Source: Myxococcales bacterium (lineage in GTDB: Bacteria; Myxococcota_A; Polyangia; Polyangiales; Polyangiaceae). From it: 64,000 nt of DNA. The DNA is taken from contig JADJQX010000001.1 in NCBI GenBank assembly GCA_016712525.1, forward strand, positions 744,001 through 808,000. The letters run 5' to 3'. The notes under the pieces were generated by a model. It ran no database searches, was not told the DNA's origin, and saw nothing but the letters and a program-made list of their open reading frames with translations. Of this stretch, positions 25,273 to 34,656 are shown one piece after another. A program made the position numbers and the translations under genes. The first letter of the stretch is position 1, and every line of letters starts with the position of its first letter.

Positions 25273-25887
25273 TCACACCCGACGGACCAAGGCATACGCG
25301 AACGACTGCGAGCTCCCCCACGGCGTGACATGCGCCTCCGTGCGGGACTCCACGAGTCGGAGACCCGGCCCGAGGGCAGCCGCGATCTCTTCGGGCGAAC
25401 GCCGCACGACGGGCAAACCGCTGCATCGCTCGGGACCATCGGGGGCGAAGGTCGCTACGATCGCGTGGCCCCCCGGCCTCAGGGCGCGGGCGAGCGCGCG
25501 CACGTAGGCCACCTGCGCGTCGGCCTCGACGAGAAAGTGGAAGACGGCGCGGTCGTGCCAGAGGTCGACGCTTTCCGGCTCGAGCTCCACGGATGTCACG
25601 TCTCCCGCGACGAAGCCCACGTTCGAGGCGCGCTCCCCGAGGCGAGCCTTGGTCGCCGCGAGCGCCTCGTCCGCGAGATCGAGCACGGTCACGCGGGTGA
25701 ACCCGTCGGCCAAGAGATCGTCCACGAACGTCGAGGCACCGCCGCCCACGTCGAGGATCGAGGCGTCACGCGCGAGGCCGAGCCCTCGAACGAGCGACAG
25801 GGAGACGTCGAGGTGGGGCCGGTACCAGCTCACCGCGTCGGGGGACTTCGTCGCATAGACGGAACGCCAGTGGTCGCGAACGCTCAT
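25273..25887 (-). CDS. Class I SAM-dependent methyltransferase
   Basis: A 204-aa methyltransferase with motif I ILDVGGGAST, acidic residue in VTVLDLADEAL, and VDLWHDRAVFHFLVEA. The N-terminal motif DHWRSVYATKSPDAVSWYRP is typical of a family near thiopurine/tellurite-type methyltransferases. The substrate is unknown. It ends 127 bp from the aminotransferase start. Confidence 0.85.
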   Translation of the reverse strand: MSVRDHWRSVYATKSPDAVSWYRPHLDVSLSLVRGLGLARDASILDVGGGASTFVDDLLADGFTRVTVLDLADEALAATKARLGERASNVGFVAGDVTSVELEPESVDLWHDRAVFHFLVEADAQVAYVRALARALRPGGHAIVATFAPDGPERCSGLPVVRRSPEEIAAALGPGLRLVESRTEAHVTPWGSSQSFAYALVRRV

Positions 25888-25896
25888 GCCCCGAGT

Positions 25897-26403
25897 CTAC
25901 TCGCTGCAGCCCGGCGACGCGATCGACCTCCCCTCGTGTCGGCCTCGTGCCCTCGCCTCTCGACGGAGAGGAATCGCGCGAATCGACTCGCTCCCTCGAG
26001 ACACCTCGCCTTCAAAGTGCCGGCCATCCGCGTTCGAGAGCACCTCGGCGCGTCCGAGGCCCCGGGGCGGCGCGCCTTCACCCCCCGTAAGGAGAGTCGT
26101 GAGAGACTCTGCGACGACGATGAGCCCACAGGCCACGGCGAGGGACAGAGGCCGCTCCCAGCGCGCTCGGAGAGGCGACCGTGGTGCGCACTCGGCGAGC
26201 ACCGCGGCTCGCACACGGGCTCTCAGGTGGACCGGAGGTGACGGGCCTTCGTCGACCTCGAAGGCACGCTTCCACGCGACGAGCTCACGCACACACGCGA
26301 GGCAACGGCCAAGGTGCTGCTCGACCTCGCTCCGATCTTCGGCTTCGAGGGTCACGAGGTGGTAACCCGGCAAGCGCTCACGCACACGCGCGCACGACGT
26401 CAT
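25897..26403 (-). CDS. Anti-sigma factor (zf-HC2), short form
   Basis: A 168-aa membrane anti-sigma factor. H30-x3-C34-x2-C37 (HLGRCLAC) is the zinc motif, and a transmembrane helix lies near 88-110 (PLSLAVACGLIVVAESLTTL). The extracytoplasmic part is short, ~55 residues and Arg-rich. The ATG overlaps the sigma stop by ATGA. Its 3' end is 9 bp from the methyltransferase start. Confidence 0.8.
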   Translation of the reverse strand: MTSCARVRERLPGYHLVTLEAEDRSEVEQHLGRCLACVRELVAWKRAFEVDEGPSPPVHLRARVRAAVLAECAPRSPLRARWERPLSLAVACGLIVVAESLTTLLTGGEGAPPRGLGRAEVLSNADGRHFEGEVSRGSESIRAIPLRREARARGRHEGRSIASPGCSE

Positions 26404-26933
26404 CTCCCAACCTCCGTGCGGAGCACCTCGACGAGGCGGCTCATCCTCGATTTGATCGTTCCGAGCGGGACGTCGAGCGCCGAGGCCACCTCCTCGTACG
26501 AGAGCCCCGCAGCGCGCAGGTGGTAGACCTCGGCGAGCGGATCGGGCAGCCTCGCGACGGCCTCGGAGAGCGCCGAAAAACGCTCGTTTCGAAGCACTCC
26601 GACCTCCGCGTCTTGTGCGGGCTCCCCCGCGTGCACGTGGGCGATGGCCTCGAGGGCGCGCCCGGACCGCTTTCGAGACCGCAGTCGATTCGCGCACAGG
26701 TGGCCCGCCGCCGTGATGAGCCAGGCCCTGACGCTCCGTACGGTCTCCGTGCCGCGCCGCTCACGAAACATCGCCACGAAGGCCTCCTGGAGCACGTCCT
26801 CGGCCTCGGCGGCGTTCCCGAGGCGCGCGCGTACGAACCCGAACAGCGGAGGAGCGTGCCTATCGTAGAGCGTATCGAACGCGCGCGCGTCCCCCGTGCG
26901 GACGCGCTCGAAGAGCGCCTCGTCGGTCTCCAT
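26400..26933 (-). CDS. ECF RNA polymerase sigma factor (second)
   Basis: A 177-aa ECF sigma factor: region 2 in DTLYDRHAPPLFGFVRARLG ... AEDVLQEAFVAMFRE, region 4 in AVARLPDPLAEVYHLRAAGL and YEEVASALDVPLGTIKSRMS. It is cognate with the overlapping anti-sigma gene and 12 bp downstream of the small membrane protein gene, so all three are probably one transcript. Confidence 0.9.
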   Translation of the reverse strand: METDEALFERVRTGDARAFDTLYDRHAPPLFGFVRARLGNAAEAEDVLQEAFVAMFRERRGTETVRSVRAWLITAAGHLCANRLRSRKRSGRALEAIAHVHAGEPAQDAEVGVLRNERFSALSEAVARLPDPLAEVYHLRAAGLSYEEVASALDVPLGTIKSRMSRLVEVLRTEVGR

Positions 26934-26945
26934 GGTGGAGCACGC

Positions 26946-27308
26946 TCATGCCCCGCGAGGGGAAGGCTCGTCCGAGGCCCGCAGTGCGCCGACGCTCGCG
27001 ACGAGGCCCGCGAGCACGACGACCACGAGGGCGAGCACCACGTTGTGGATCGACTCACCGAACCCTACGGCGAGAATCTCGAGCTGGTCGCCCTTCGGGA
27101 CCTGGGGGATGAAATGGGCCGTCGTCGCCATGCCCGCCGATGCGCCGAGGAGCCCCGAGGCGAGCGTGACCGTCCCTAGCACCAGGGCCACCCTCGCACG
27201 CCGCCCCGATGGGCGCACCGCATAGAGAACGGCGGTCGCCAGGAGGAAGAGACCGACGACGAGCGTCGGGAACATGCCATAGCCACCATTTTTGAAGAAC
27301 TCGGACAT
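26946..27308 (-). CDS. Small polytopic membrane protein, first gene of the second ECF operon
   Basis: A 120-aa inner-membrane protein with three to four helices (MFPTLVVGLFLLATAVLYAV, VALVLGTVTLASGLLGASAG, NVVLALVVVVLAGLVASVGA). The N-terminal GGYGMFPTLVVG recalls the first helix of MotA/TolQ/ExbB-type proteins, but the rest is too short. GAGGTCC precedes the ATG. A 9-bp inverted repeat lies in the leader. Likely functionally tied to the sigma factor; role unknown. Confidence 0.75.
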   Translation of the reverse strand: MSEFFKNGGYGMFPTLVVGLFLLATAVLYAVRPSGRRARVALVLGTVTLASGLLGASAGMATTAHFIPQVPKGDQLEILAVGFGESIHNVVLALVVVVLAGLVASVGALRASDEPSPRGA

Positions 27309-27320
27309 CGCAGGACCTCG

Positions 27321-27359
27321 CTTTCGCCCGGAGAGAAACCGGACGGGGCGAAAGGTTCG
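27321..27359 (-). promoter_or_regulatory. Possible ECF promoter element and leader inverted repeat
   Basis: On the minus strand CGAACCTT (27352-27359) matches the octamer upstream of the first ECF operon. It overlaps a perfect 9-bp inverted repeat, CTTTCGCCC (27321-27329) with GGGCGAAAG (27346-27354). The hairpin would sit 13 bp upstream of the start codon, near the ribosome-binding site. Confidence 0.4.
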
Positions 27360-27446
27360 CGACGAGCGCGCACTTCATGAAAATGCCGCACTCGCTAGAA
27401 ATGCACAGTGGCGCGGTACGCTCCGAACGGCGCTATCCGCAGGGCG

Positions 27447-28781
27447 TCATCGGCCCGAGAGCCCCGCGCGCACCTTCGTCCAGTTCTCGAGCAGGCACGG
27501 CCGTTTGGCCAGCTCGGGCGGCGTACCGACCGAGCACCGGCGCCGCTCCCACGTGATGGCTTGGTCGAACGCCTCGGCCACGCCGGGGGTGCCCGTGCGC
27601 GCGAGGTGCTTGCCCTTCTGCAGGTACCAGTTCGCCACCGCGCCGCAGCTCAGCTCGTCTCCGGCCTGGCACGCCTTGGCGACCCGCCGCGCGAGCCCCT
27701 CGTCCGCGAGGCGAAAGCGGGCCTCGTCGTGCACGTGGAACGAGAGGAACTTGCACCCGTCGAGCGAGCCGAGATCGCACCCTCGGGCGTAGAGCGCCAG
27801 GGCCTTCGCGGGGTCGGCATAGCTCCCCGGTCGATCCTTGCCTTCGGGGTCGTAGAGCATGCCGAGACCAGTACACCCGTGCCCGACCTGGCCATCGCAC
27901 GCGGCGCGAAAGAGCCGCTCGGCGCGCGCTTCGTTCTGCGCCTCCACCTCACGATGCCCGATCGTGACGCACGCCGCGAGATCCCCACGATCGCACTCGG
28001 CGGCGCAGTCGACGCACGAGATCTTGCCCCACGCGTCGCCCGGCCGCGTGAGCGCGCTGGCGCCCGTGACGGGCCGGAGTGTCACCTTGACGAGCGCGTC
28101 GCACCCCTCCGCCGGCGCTCCGGCCGAGCGACAAGCCGCCGGATCTCCGTCGCTCTTCGCAACCAGCGAGCGCTGCGTGGACCGAGCGTTCGCTCCGAAC
28201 GCCGCGACGTCGGCCGACGCCGAGGCTTCGCTCTTTCCGCGCCGAGAGACCGTGAAGGCACCGCGCACGACCGAGGTCACCACGTGCGTCGCGCCCGTAC
28301 AGTCACCACGAAGCTCGCTCGTGGAGAACGCGAGGGCCGGCGCGATCGACTGGCGCCGCGCGAGGATGGCCACCTCGACGACCTCGTCGCTCTCGTGACC
28401 CGCCCCGACCTTGCCGGTGAGCCCGAGCGCCGAAAAAGGGAGGGCGGCGGCGATCTGCTCGTGGGTGGCGAGCTCCACGACGTCGTGTTTCGGCGAGAGG
28501 GTGACGCTCCGATACGACGCGCGCGCCGTGCAGCCGGGGAGCACCTTCAGGCGCTCGCCAGGGCGCAGAGAAACCACGCCGAGCCCGCTCTGCATGCTCG
28601 TCTCGAGCTCGGCGCGCATCGTGGAGGGCCAATCCACGGCGAAGAGCGGCTCGTCTTCTCCGACCATGCCGGCGACACGAACCTGAGCGGGCGGCGGCGA
28701 TGGGCTCCCGCCGCATGCCGCGGTTCCGGCGGCGACGGCGGCGACAAGGGCGAGCGAGAGGCGACGTGAACGACGATCCAT
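27447..28781 (-). CDS. Sel1-repeat lipoprotein
   Basis: A 444-aa lipoprotein (lipobox GTAAC). The N-terminal half is beta-rich and unrecognised. The C-terminal half has Sel1-like repeats with paired Cys: CDRGDLAACVTIGH, AERLFRAACDGQVGHGCTGLGML, ALALYARGCDLGSLDGCKFL and VAKACQAGDELSCGAVANWYL. These solenoids usually mediate protein binding. The same Cys-rich repeat type occurs in the kinase at 52565-55618. Divergent from the methyltransferase gene at 29081. Confidence 0.8.
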   Translation of the reverse strand: MDRRSRRLSLALVAAVAAGTAACGGSPSPPPAQVRVAGMVGEDEPLFAVDWPSTMRAELETSMQSGLGVVSLRPGERLKVLPGCTARASYRSVTLSPKHDVVELATHEQIAAALPFSALGLTGKVGAGHESDEVVEVAILARRQSIAPALAFSTSELRGDCTGATHVVTSVVRGAFTVSRRGKSEASASADVAAFGANARSTQRSLVAKSDGDPAACRSAGAPAEGCDALVKVTLRPVTGASALTRPGDAWGKISCVDCAAECDRGDLAACVTIGHREVEAQNEARAERLFRAACDGQVGHGCTGLGMLYDPEGKDRPGSYADPAKALALYARGCDLGSLDGCKFLSFHVHDEARFRLADEGLARRVAKACQAGDELSCGAVANWYLQKGKHLARTGTPGVAEAFDQAITWERRRCSVGTPPELAKRPCLLENWTKVRAGLSGR

Positions 28782-29080
28782 GGTCGGTCCTTCGACGGCG
28801 GAGCCTCTCACATATTCGGATACTCGCCCACACTTCACGCCCCTGTAGCCGTTCGCGGCCCGCTCCCCGCTGGTGGCACTGTCGACCGCAGCACATGCAG
28901 GAGATCTCGGGGCGGTACGTCCCGCCTCCAATCGTTCCCTTTCGGCACGTCGTGCGCTTCGGCCTGCAGCACGCCGAACCAGGGAACGCGCCGCCCTGGA
29001 CACCCGCACGCGACAGGTCGAGCGCTCGGGATGGGCTCACGCGGTACGATGCTCGAGCCCGCAACGTTCTCACGAGCCCG

Positions 29081-30007
29081 ATGCACGACTGCCCCGAAAT
29101 CTCGGACCTCATCGTCGACTACGACGCCACGACCCTCGCCCGACGGCCGGTGAAGAAGTCGACCGTGCTCGAGGCGCTCGCCCAGCACCAAAACGCGTGG
29201 GGCCTCCGCATCGCGCGGCGCTTCCCCGCCGAAGAGGATCGGCTCGATCCGGGCTTCGTCGACGCGGCCCTCGTGCGCTCTCACCTCGAGCTGCAGCGCC
29301 TCCACGAGGAATTTCTCATGGGCCTGCGCGTGCTCGAGGTCCTCGAGCCGCTCGTGGCCGCGGTGAGCGAAATCCACCCCGGTCGCCCGGTACGTGTCGT
29401 CGACCTTGGGTGCGGCCTCGGGTTCGTCGTGAGGTGGCTCGCACGTCACGGCGGGCTCCCGAGGCACGTCGAGCTCGTCGGGGCCGACTACAACGCGACC
29501 TTCACCCACGCCGCGCGGCACCTCGCCGCGCAAGAGTCACTCGCGTGCACGTTCGTGACGGGCAATGCGTTCCGACTCGCCGAGCCCGCCACGATCGTCA
29601 CGTCCACGGGCGCGCTTCACCACTTCCGCGGGGCGGGCCTCACCGAGATCTTCGCGCAGCAAGAGCAGGCCGGCGCGATGGCGTTCCTGCATTTCGATAT
29701 CAAACCCAGCGTGTTTGCGCCCATAGGCTCGTGGATCTTCCATCGGGCGCGCATGCGCGAGCCACTCGCGCGCCACGACGGGTACTTGAGCGCGGTGCGG
29801 GCGCACGACGGGGATGCCCTCGTCTCGGCGGCACGATCGGGAGCCTCCGGGTTCCTCTGCGCGCTCTTCGACGGGCAGGTCGGCCTCCTCCGGCTCGTGC
29901 GTATCATGCACGCGATCGTGGGCGTGCGACCGGAGCTCGAAGCGGGCTTCGTGCGCGCCATGGGAGCCAAGAGGCCGCGACTCTCCGCCTTCGCGGGGCA
30001 CGCATGA
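29081..30007 (+). CDS. SAM-dependent methyltransferase (class I)
   Basis: A 308-aa protein with motif I RVVDLGCGLGFVVRWLA, VELVGADYNATFT and VTSTGALHHF. The N-terminal ~100 residues are helical and family-specific. No signal peptide. The ATG at 29081 was chosen because upstream in-frame sequence is unlike the family. It overlaps the next membrane-protein gene by ATGA, so the pair is translationally coupled. The substrate is unknown. Confidence 0.8.
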   Translation: MHDCPEISDLIVDYDATTLARRPVKKSTVLEALAQHQNAWGLRIARRFPAEEDRLDPGFVDAALVRSHLELQRLHEEFLMGLRVLEVLEPLVAAVSEIHPGRPVRVVDLGCGLGFVVRWLARHGGLPRHVELVGADYNATFTHAARHLAAQESLACTFVTGNAFRLAEPATIVTSTGALHHFRGAGLTEIFAQQEQAGAMAFLHFDIKPSVFAPIGSWIFHRARMREPLARHDGYLSAVRAHDGDALVSAARSGASGFLCALFDGQVGLLRLVRIMHAIVGVRPELEAGFVRAMGAKRPRLSAFAGHA

Positions 30008-30525
30008 TCCCCGCAACGCTCGTGCTCCTCGCCCTCGTCGACGGCGCGCTCATCGGGTTTCGATCGGGAGCGGGGCGCGTGGGCCTCGTCGGGAAAGACG
30101 CTCACATGCGCCGCGCCGTGCTCCTCGGCGTGCTCGCCGCGGCCCTCATCGCGCTGGGCGGCATCGTCCTCGCCTTCGCCCTCACGCTCCTCCCGGGGCG
30201 CGAGCGTTGGGCCTCCCTCGAAGCCGGGGGCGCGGCGGCGGTCACCGTGTTCGGGCCCTTCGCCGGGCTCATGGTCGCCTCGCTGCTCGTGTGGCTCGTG
30301 CCGATCACCGAGCTTCGCACGCTCGTCACGGTGAGCCTCCTCGGCCCGGGGACCCTCCTCCGACCTGCCGTTATCGTGCTCGGAATGACATACGCCTTCG
30401 CCCGCGTGCCCACGTGGGAGGTCGCGGTGCTCGGTGCCTACGGCGCCAGCGAGATGCTCCTCGTGGAGCCCTGGCTCACCCGGCGCTTCTTTCCTATCGA
30501 TCCGCGCCTCGTACCGCCGAAGTAG
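30004..30525 (+). CDS. Four-helix integral membrane protein
   Basis: A 173-aa protein with about four hydrophobic helices (MIPATLVLLALVDGALIGF, AVLLGVLAAALIALGGIVLA, AAAVTVFGPFAGLMVASLLV, LLGPGTLLRPAVIVLGM) and a C-terminal Arg-Arg-Phe-Phe end. No catalytic motif. Coupled to the preceding methyltransferase by a 4-bp overlap, suggesting a shared pathway. Not recognised. Confidence 0.75.
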   Translation: MIPATLVLLALVDGALIGFRSGAGRVGLVGKDAHMRRAVLLGVLAAALIALGGIVLAFALTLLPGRERWASLEAGGAAAVTVFGPFAGLMVASLLVWLVPITELRTLVTVSLLGPGTLLRPAVIVLGMTYAFARVPTWEVAVLGAYGASEMLLVEPWLTRRFFPIDPRLVPPK

Positions 30526-30562
30526 CGCTCCGGCGGTCGAGGCCCCTGGACTGCGAGCCGTG

Positions 30563-31492
30563 TCAGCCGTCGTCGTTGATGGCCTTGATGAGCTCCTCGA
30601 GCACGGCCTCTGCCCTCTCGGTCTCGATTTGGCAGGTACCCGCCGCCTGGTGGCCACCGCCGCCGTACTTGAGCATCAGCTCCCCCACGTTCGTCTTCGA
30701 GCTCCGATCCAAGATGGACTTGCCCGTCGCGAAGACGACGTTCTGCTTCTTCAGGCCCCAGAGCGCGTGGATCGAGATGTTGCACTGAGGGAACAGCGCG
30801 TAGAGCGTGAACCTGTTCGTGGGCCAGATGTTCTCTTCGCTTCGGAGGTCGAGCACCACCAGGTTTTTGTAGACTTTGGAGCAGCACATGAGCTGGTCCT
30901 GAGCCTCGACGTGGTGCTTCGTGTAGAGCTCCACGCGCTCCTTCACGTCGGGGAGCTCGAGGATCTGCTCGATGCTCAGGTTCAAGCAAGCATCGATGAG
31001 ATCCATCATGAGCTGGTAGTTCGAGATACGAAACTCGCGGAACCGGCCGAGCCCCGTCCGCGGGTCCATGAGGTAGTTCAAGAGGACCCAGCCCTTGGGG
31101 TTCAGGATCTCCTCGCGCGAGAACTGAGCGGCGTCGGCCTTGTCGACCTCGCGCATCATCTCTTCGCTGATCCGGGGGAAGCGCTCCTTCCCGCCGAAGT
31201 GGTTGTAGACCACACGCGCAGCCGAAGGGGCCGACGCGTCGATGATGTGGTTCGCCGGCTTGTCCGCGACACGCGTGACCTCGCTCAGGTGGTGGTCGAA
31301 CGCGAGGTGCACCCCCTTCACGTAGGGCACGTTCGTCGTGATGTCCTTGTTCGACACCTCGACCTTGCCGTCCTGCATGTCCTTGGGGTGGACGAACTTG
31401 ATGTCCTCGAGCATGCCCAGCTCCTTGAGGAGCACGGCGCACACGAGCCCGTCGAAGTCACTGCGCGTCACCAGCCTGTATTTCTCGGTCAT
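30563..31492 (-). CDS. DHH-family phosphoesterase (exopolyphosphatase-like)
   Basis: A 309-aa cytoplasmic phosphoesterase. DHH motifs are SDFDGL near residue 11, FDHHLSE near 66, and the DHHA1 substrate motif GGGGHQAAGT near 280. Relatives hydrolyse pyrophosphate, polyphosphate or nanoRNA. The sequence GGAGGGCGAGG just before the ATG at 31492 supports this start over a longer frame. Confidence 0.85.
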   Translation of the reverse strand: MTEKYRLVTRSDFDGLVCAVLLKELGMLEDIKFVHPKDMQDGKVEVSNKDITTNVPYVKGVHLAFDHHLSEVTRVADKPANHIIDASAPSAARVVYNHFGGKERFPRISEEMMREVDKADAAQFSREEILNPKGWVLLNYLMDPRTGLGRFREFRISNYQLMMDLIDACLNLSIEQILELPDVKERVELYTKHHVEAQDQLMCCSKVYKNLVVLDLRSEENIWPTNRFTLYALFPQCNISIHALWGLKKQNVVFATGKSILDRSSKTNVGELMLKYGGGGHQAAGTCQIETERAEAVLEELIKAINDDG

Positions 31493-31775
31493 CCTCGCCC
31501 TCCGGTTCGCCTGTCGACCCACGAGCGTATGTTCTTTGCGCTCGCTCGCGAGCAGAAAACTCGCAGGAGTCGACGGGAGAGGGCTTCGACCTCCCCTCCG
31601 CGTGACGGCCGCGCACACGTGCCATCGTCCTCGGTTGACCTTCGACGGGGACCGGTCGAGCAGCCGTGGACATGACGACGTCCCCCGAACCGACCCACGT
31701 TCACCTACACGATCCTATTATTCTCGGTCGATCCGCGCGAGTCGCCCTGGCACGGGACATGGAGCACGCCGCCGC

Positions 31776-32864
31776 ATGGCCCCCTCCGCTCGCCACCCCC
31801 TTGCGTTCTCCCTTGGGTTCGTCCCCGTGCTGTCCGCGCTCGTGCTCGGCTCCGCCTGCTCCACGTCCACTCCCGAGGAAACCGCGGACGCCGATCCTCC
31901 GGCGAACGACGCCGCCTCGATCGACGCGACGCCCCCTGGCGACTCCGCGCTCGAAGCCGCGACCTCCGACGCGTCGGCCGACGGCGGCGGTGCCTGCGCG
32001 AGCAAAGGGATGCCCTATCCACCGGGCACGACGACGGAGGGCTCCGTGATGGTCTCGGGAAAGGCGCGCACCTTCCGCATACACGTCCCGCCGAGCTACC
32101 GCGCCGACCGCCCGACACCCATCGTGCTCGGGTTCCACGGTGGAGGCGGCAGCGGCAAACAATTCGAGGAGTCGTCGCTCATGAACGTCCAGTCCGATCG
32201 AGAGGGCTTCGTGGCCGTGTACCCCGATGGCACCGGCCTCGTCCGCACGTGGAATGGAGGCCTCTGCTGTGGGCGCGCGGTCGAGGACAACGTCGACGAG
32301 AAAGCGTTCGTCTCGGCCATCTTGGACCACCTCGAGGGCGCGCTCTGCGCCGATACGCGCCGGATCTTCGCTACGGGCATGTCGAACGGCGGAATCCTCT
32401 CGCATAGGCTCGCGTGCGAGCTCTCGTCGCGCATCGCGGCGGTCGCCCCCGTGGCAGGGACCATCGGGGTCTCGACGTGCACACCGTCACGCGCCGTCCC
32501 CGTCATGCACGTGCACGGCTCGCTCGACGGGCACGTGCCGGTTGGTGGCGGCGTCGGGTGCGGCCCGTCCGGAGCTTCGTTCGTCTCCATCGCCGACACC
32601 ATGGAGGGGTGGCGCGCTCGCAACGGATGCGCGACGACCACCTCCTCGTACACGACCATGGGAGATGGGTCGTGTGTATCTTACACCGGATGCATGGCGA
32701 GCACCGTCCTCTGCACGGTCGAAGGCGGGGGTCACTCGTGGCCCGGCGGCGCACCGAAGACCGGGGTCTCCGATTGCCCCGGCGACGGAGCGCAAAGCAC
32801 CAGCTTCGTCGTGAACGAGGTTCTCTGGAAGTTCTTCCAGCAGAACCCCATGCCGGCGAAGTAG
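31776..32864 (+). CDS. Lipoprotein poly(3-hydroxybutyrate) depolymerase/feruloyl-esterase-like (LpqC-type)
   Basis: A 362-aa lipoprotein (lipobox LGSAC, Asp/Ala linker). The esterase domain shows the oxyanion strand PIVLGFHGGGGSG, nucleophile GMSNGG, acid residue in HVHGSLDGHVP and His in GGGHSWPGG. Members cleave PHB or hydroxycinnamoyl esters. Several Cys (GLCCGR, ALCADT, STCTPS, GCMAST) may form disulfides. Weak ribosome-binding site at 31776. Confidence 0.85.
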   Translation: MAPSARHPLAFSLGFVPVLSALVLGSACSTSTPEETADADPPANDAASIDATPPGDSALEAATSDASADGGGACASKGMPYPPGTTTEGSVMVSGKARTFRIHVPPSYRADRPTPIVLGFHGGGGSGKQFEESSLMNVQSDREGFVAVYPDGTGLVRTWNGGLCCGRAVEDNVDEKAFVSAILDHLEGALCADTRRIFATGMSNGGILSHRLACELSSRIAAVAPVAGTIGVSTCTPSRAVPVMHVHGSLDGHVPVGGGVGCGPSGASFVSIADTMEGWRARNGCATTTSSYTTMGDGSCVSYTGCMASTVLCTVEGGGHSWPGGAPKTGVSDCPGDGAQSTSFVVNEVLWKFFQQNPMPAK

Positions 32865-32984
32865 CTCGTCACACGTGGGTCGGGAGCTCGGCGTCCACCT
32901 CCTGGAGGCGGAACCCGGCCCGAAGCAGCCGCGAACAACCCCGCGCCCGGCTGAATCGAACCTGCCGCGTGCCGTCCAACGCCC

Positions 32985-33896
32985 GTGGGTCGCCGAACGC
33001 TCGCGCTGCTCGCCTCGCTGTCGCTGGTGTTGCTCCTCCCCGAGCCACCCGAGGCCGAGGCTCGAGCGAGGCGTGGAGCGCTGGTCCCTCGGTCGAGCTC
33101 GACCCCGACGCCCACGGCGCCCCAAGAAGCGAGCGCGGCGAGCCTCGTCGATACGGCCGTCGCTTGCTCGTGCACGTCGACCTCGTCGTGCCCTGTCATC
33201 GCCACGATCCGCGTCGGAGCGCTCTCGGCGCAGCCCCTCTACTGCAACCAGCTCCACGGGGCGGTGAACCCCGGCACGCGACGCGGAGGAACTTGGTACT
33301 TCCAATGCGCCGAGCTCGCCAACCGGTGGCTCGTAGAGAGCGTGGGAGCGCCCCGCATCGAGGGCAACGCCGACGCCATGTGTGGAAACGCCGATCGCCG
33401 CGCGTTCGACGTCCACACGAGGGCCGACGGCTACGAGCCGACCCCCGGCGATTTGCTCGTTTGGGACGGCTACACGATGGGGCACGTCGCGGTCGTGACG
33501 TCGGTGTCTCCGTCGCGCATGCTCGTCGCGAATCAGAACTACGGCCGCAACGGACAGCAATATCCGTCGTTGCTCGTCCCTCGCACACGCGGATTCTTCG
33601 GCAGCCCGAAGGGCGACCGAGGTCTCTCGGCGAAGTGCGTCATTCACCCGAAGCGGCTCCCCCGTCAGCCGAACGGTACGGTGTCGCCCGCCTCGTCCGT
33701 CCCTGCGAGCGCGGGGCCGTGCGCGCACGTCCGATCCGCACAAGACGGCCCGTACTGCGGAGCGTCGAGGCAGAACGGCTTCTCGGGCGGCGACCCGACG
33801 ATCCTCTACACGTGCCGGAACGGCGTCACGACCTCGCGCCGCTGCCGATCCGCGTGCGTGATGGAACCCGCCGGCAAACCCGACCATTGCGACTGA
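32985..33896 (+). CDS. Secreted CHAP-domain peptidoglycan amidase/endopeptidase
   Basis: A 303-aa exported protein. After the signal peptide (TLALLASLSLVLLLPEPPEA) there is a CHAP domain: catalytic Cys in WYFQCAELANRWL, His in TMGHVAVVTSV and an acidic/Asn residue near LVANQNYG. CHAP enzymes cut peptide or amide bonds of peptidoglycan. A C-terminal Cys-rich ~60-residue segment (GPCAHV, YCGAS, TCRNG, RCRSACVM) may bind wall polymers. GTG start at 32985. Confidence 0.8.
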   Translation: MGRRTLALLASLSLVLLLPEPPEAEARARRGALVPRSSSTPTPTAPQEASAASLVDTAVACSCTSTSSCPVIATIRVGALSAQPLYCNQLHGAVNPGTRRGGTWYFQCAELANRWLVESVGAPRIEGNADAMCGNADRRAFDVHTRADGYEPTPGDLLVWDGYTMGHVAVVTSVSPSRMLVANQNYGRNGQQYPSLLVPRTRGFFGSPKGDRGLSAKCVIHPKRLPRQPNGTVSPASSVPASAGPCAHVRSAQDGPYCGASRQNGFSGGDPTILYTCRNGVTTSRRCRSACVMEPAGKPDHCD

Positions 33897-33955
33897 CGAG
33901 GCGCCTGGCCGAACGAGTCGGCCCGGTACTCCCTACGACCTCGAGGACCTCGGGC

Positions 33956-34567
33956 TCAGCGGATCCCGCGCGCGGCGCAGTTCGCCGGATTGCGGATATA
34001 CGCGCGTTCGGCGGAGGAGAGTGCCCAAAAACCCGTGGGCTTCCCTACCTTGCATGCGCGGCTCTCGGGCGCGTTCACGTCGTAGATTCGGTTCATCCCG
34101 AGCCCGCAGACATCGGCCTCCGAGACGAACTGCCCTCGCGAATTGCATCCGACGTTGGCGATCCGAGCCGTGGTCGTCGACCGCCGCGCGAAGCTCTGGG
34201 CAATGTTCTGGCAAGCTGCCCCCGCGAGCCCGCATCCCGTCGCGCACTGAGCGGCGCTGTTGGCGAGCTTGGCCGCCGTCACTCCCGCGGACGATAGCCA
34301 CACACACACGGGCGCGTGGGTGCCTCCGCTCGCCGGAGTCGTAACCCAGCAGACGACCGTGCCGACGAGCGCGGCGCCCGACGCCACCTTGGAGACCGTG
34401 CAGGCGAGCTCGCCACCGCTCAGCGCATCGGCCGATTCGTCGGGGGCGTCGACCACGGGAACGTCGTCCCCTGCGTCTTCGGCTTCGACCTCTGCGCTGC
34501 ACCCCTGCGAGCACAACGCGGCGACCACGAGCGGCAAGACGGCGGAGAGCGCATGCTTGAGGGTCAT
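33956..34567 (-). CDS. Hypothetical Cys-rich lipoprotein
   Basis: A 203-aa lipoprotein (lipobox CSQGC). The mature protein has an acidic linker, a hydrophobic segment (ALVGTVVCWVTTPAS), and a Cys-rich half (QCATGCGLAGAACQNI, NVGCNS, VCGLGM, ACKVG, NCAARG). No domain recognised. It lies just downstream of the M15-like gene on the same strand, 89 bp apart. Confidence 0.7.
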   Translation of the reverse strand: MTLKHALSAVLPLVVAALCSQGCSAEVEAEDAGDDVPVVDAPDESADALSGGELACTVSKVASGAALVGTVVCWVTTPASGGTHAPVCVWLSSAGVTAAKLANSAAQCATGCGLAGAACQNIAQSFARRSTTTARIANVGCNSRGQFVSEADVCGLGMNRIYDVNAPESRACKVGKPTGFWALSSAERAYIRNPANCAARGIR

Positions 34568-34656
34568 GAGGGTCTTCCTTCCTTGTCGTGTGTCCCGCTC
34601 CGAACGCGGGGGATCTCGGCGAGCTCGAAACGGGTGTCCAGACGTCGCGCCTCGGA

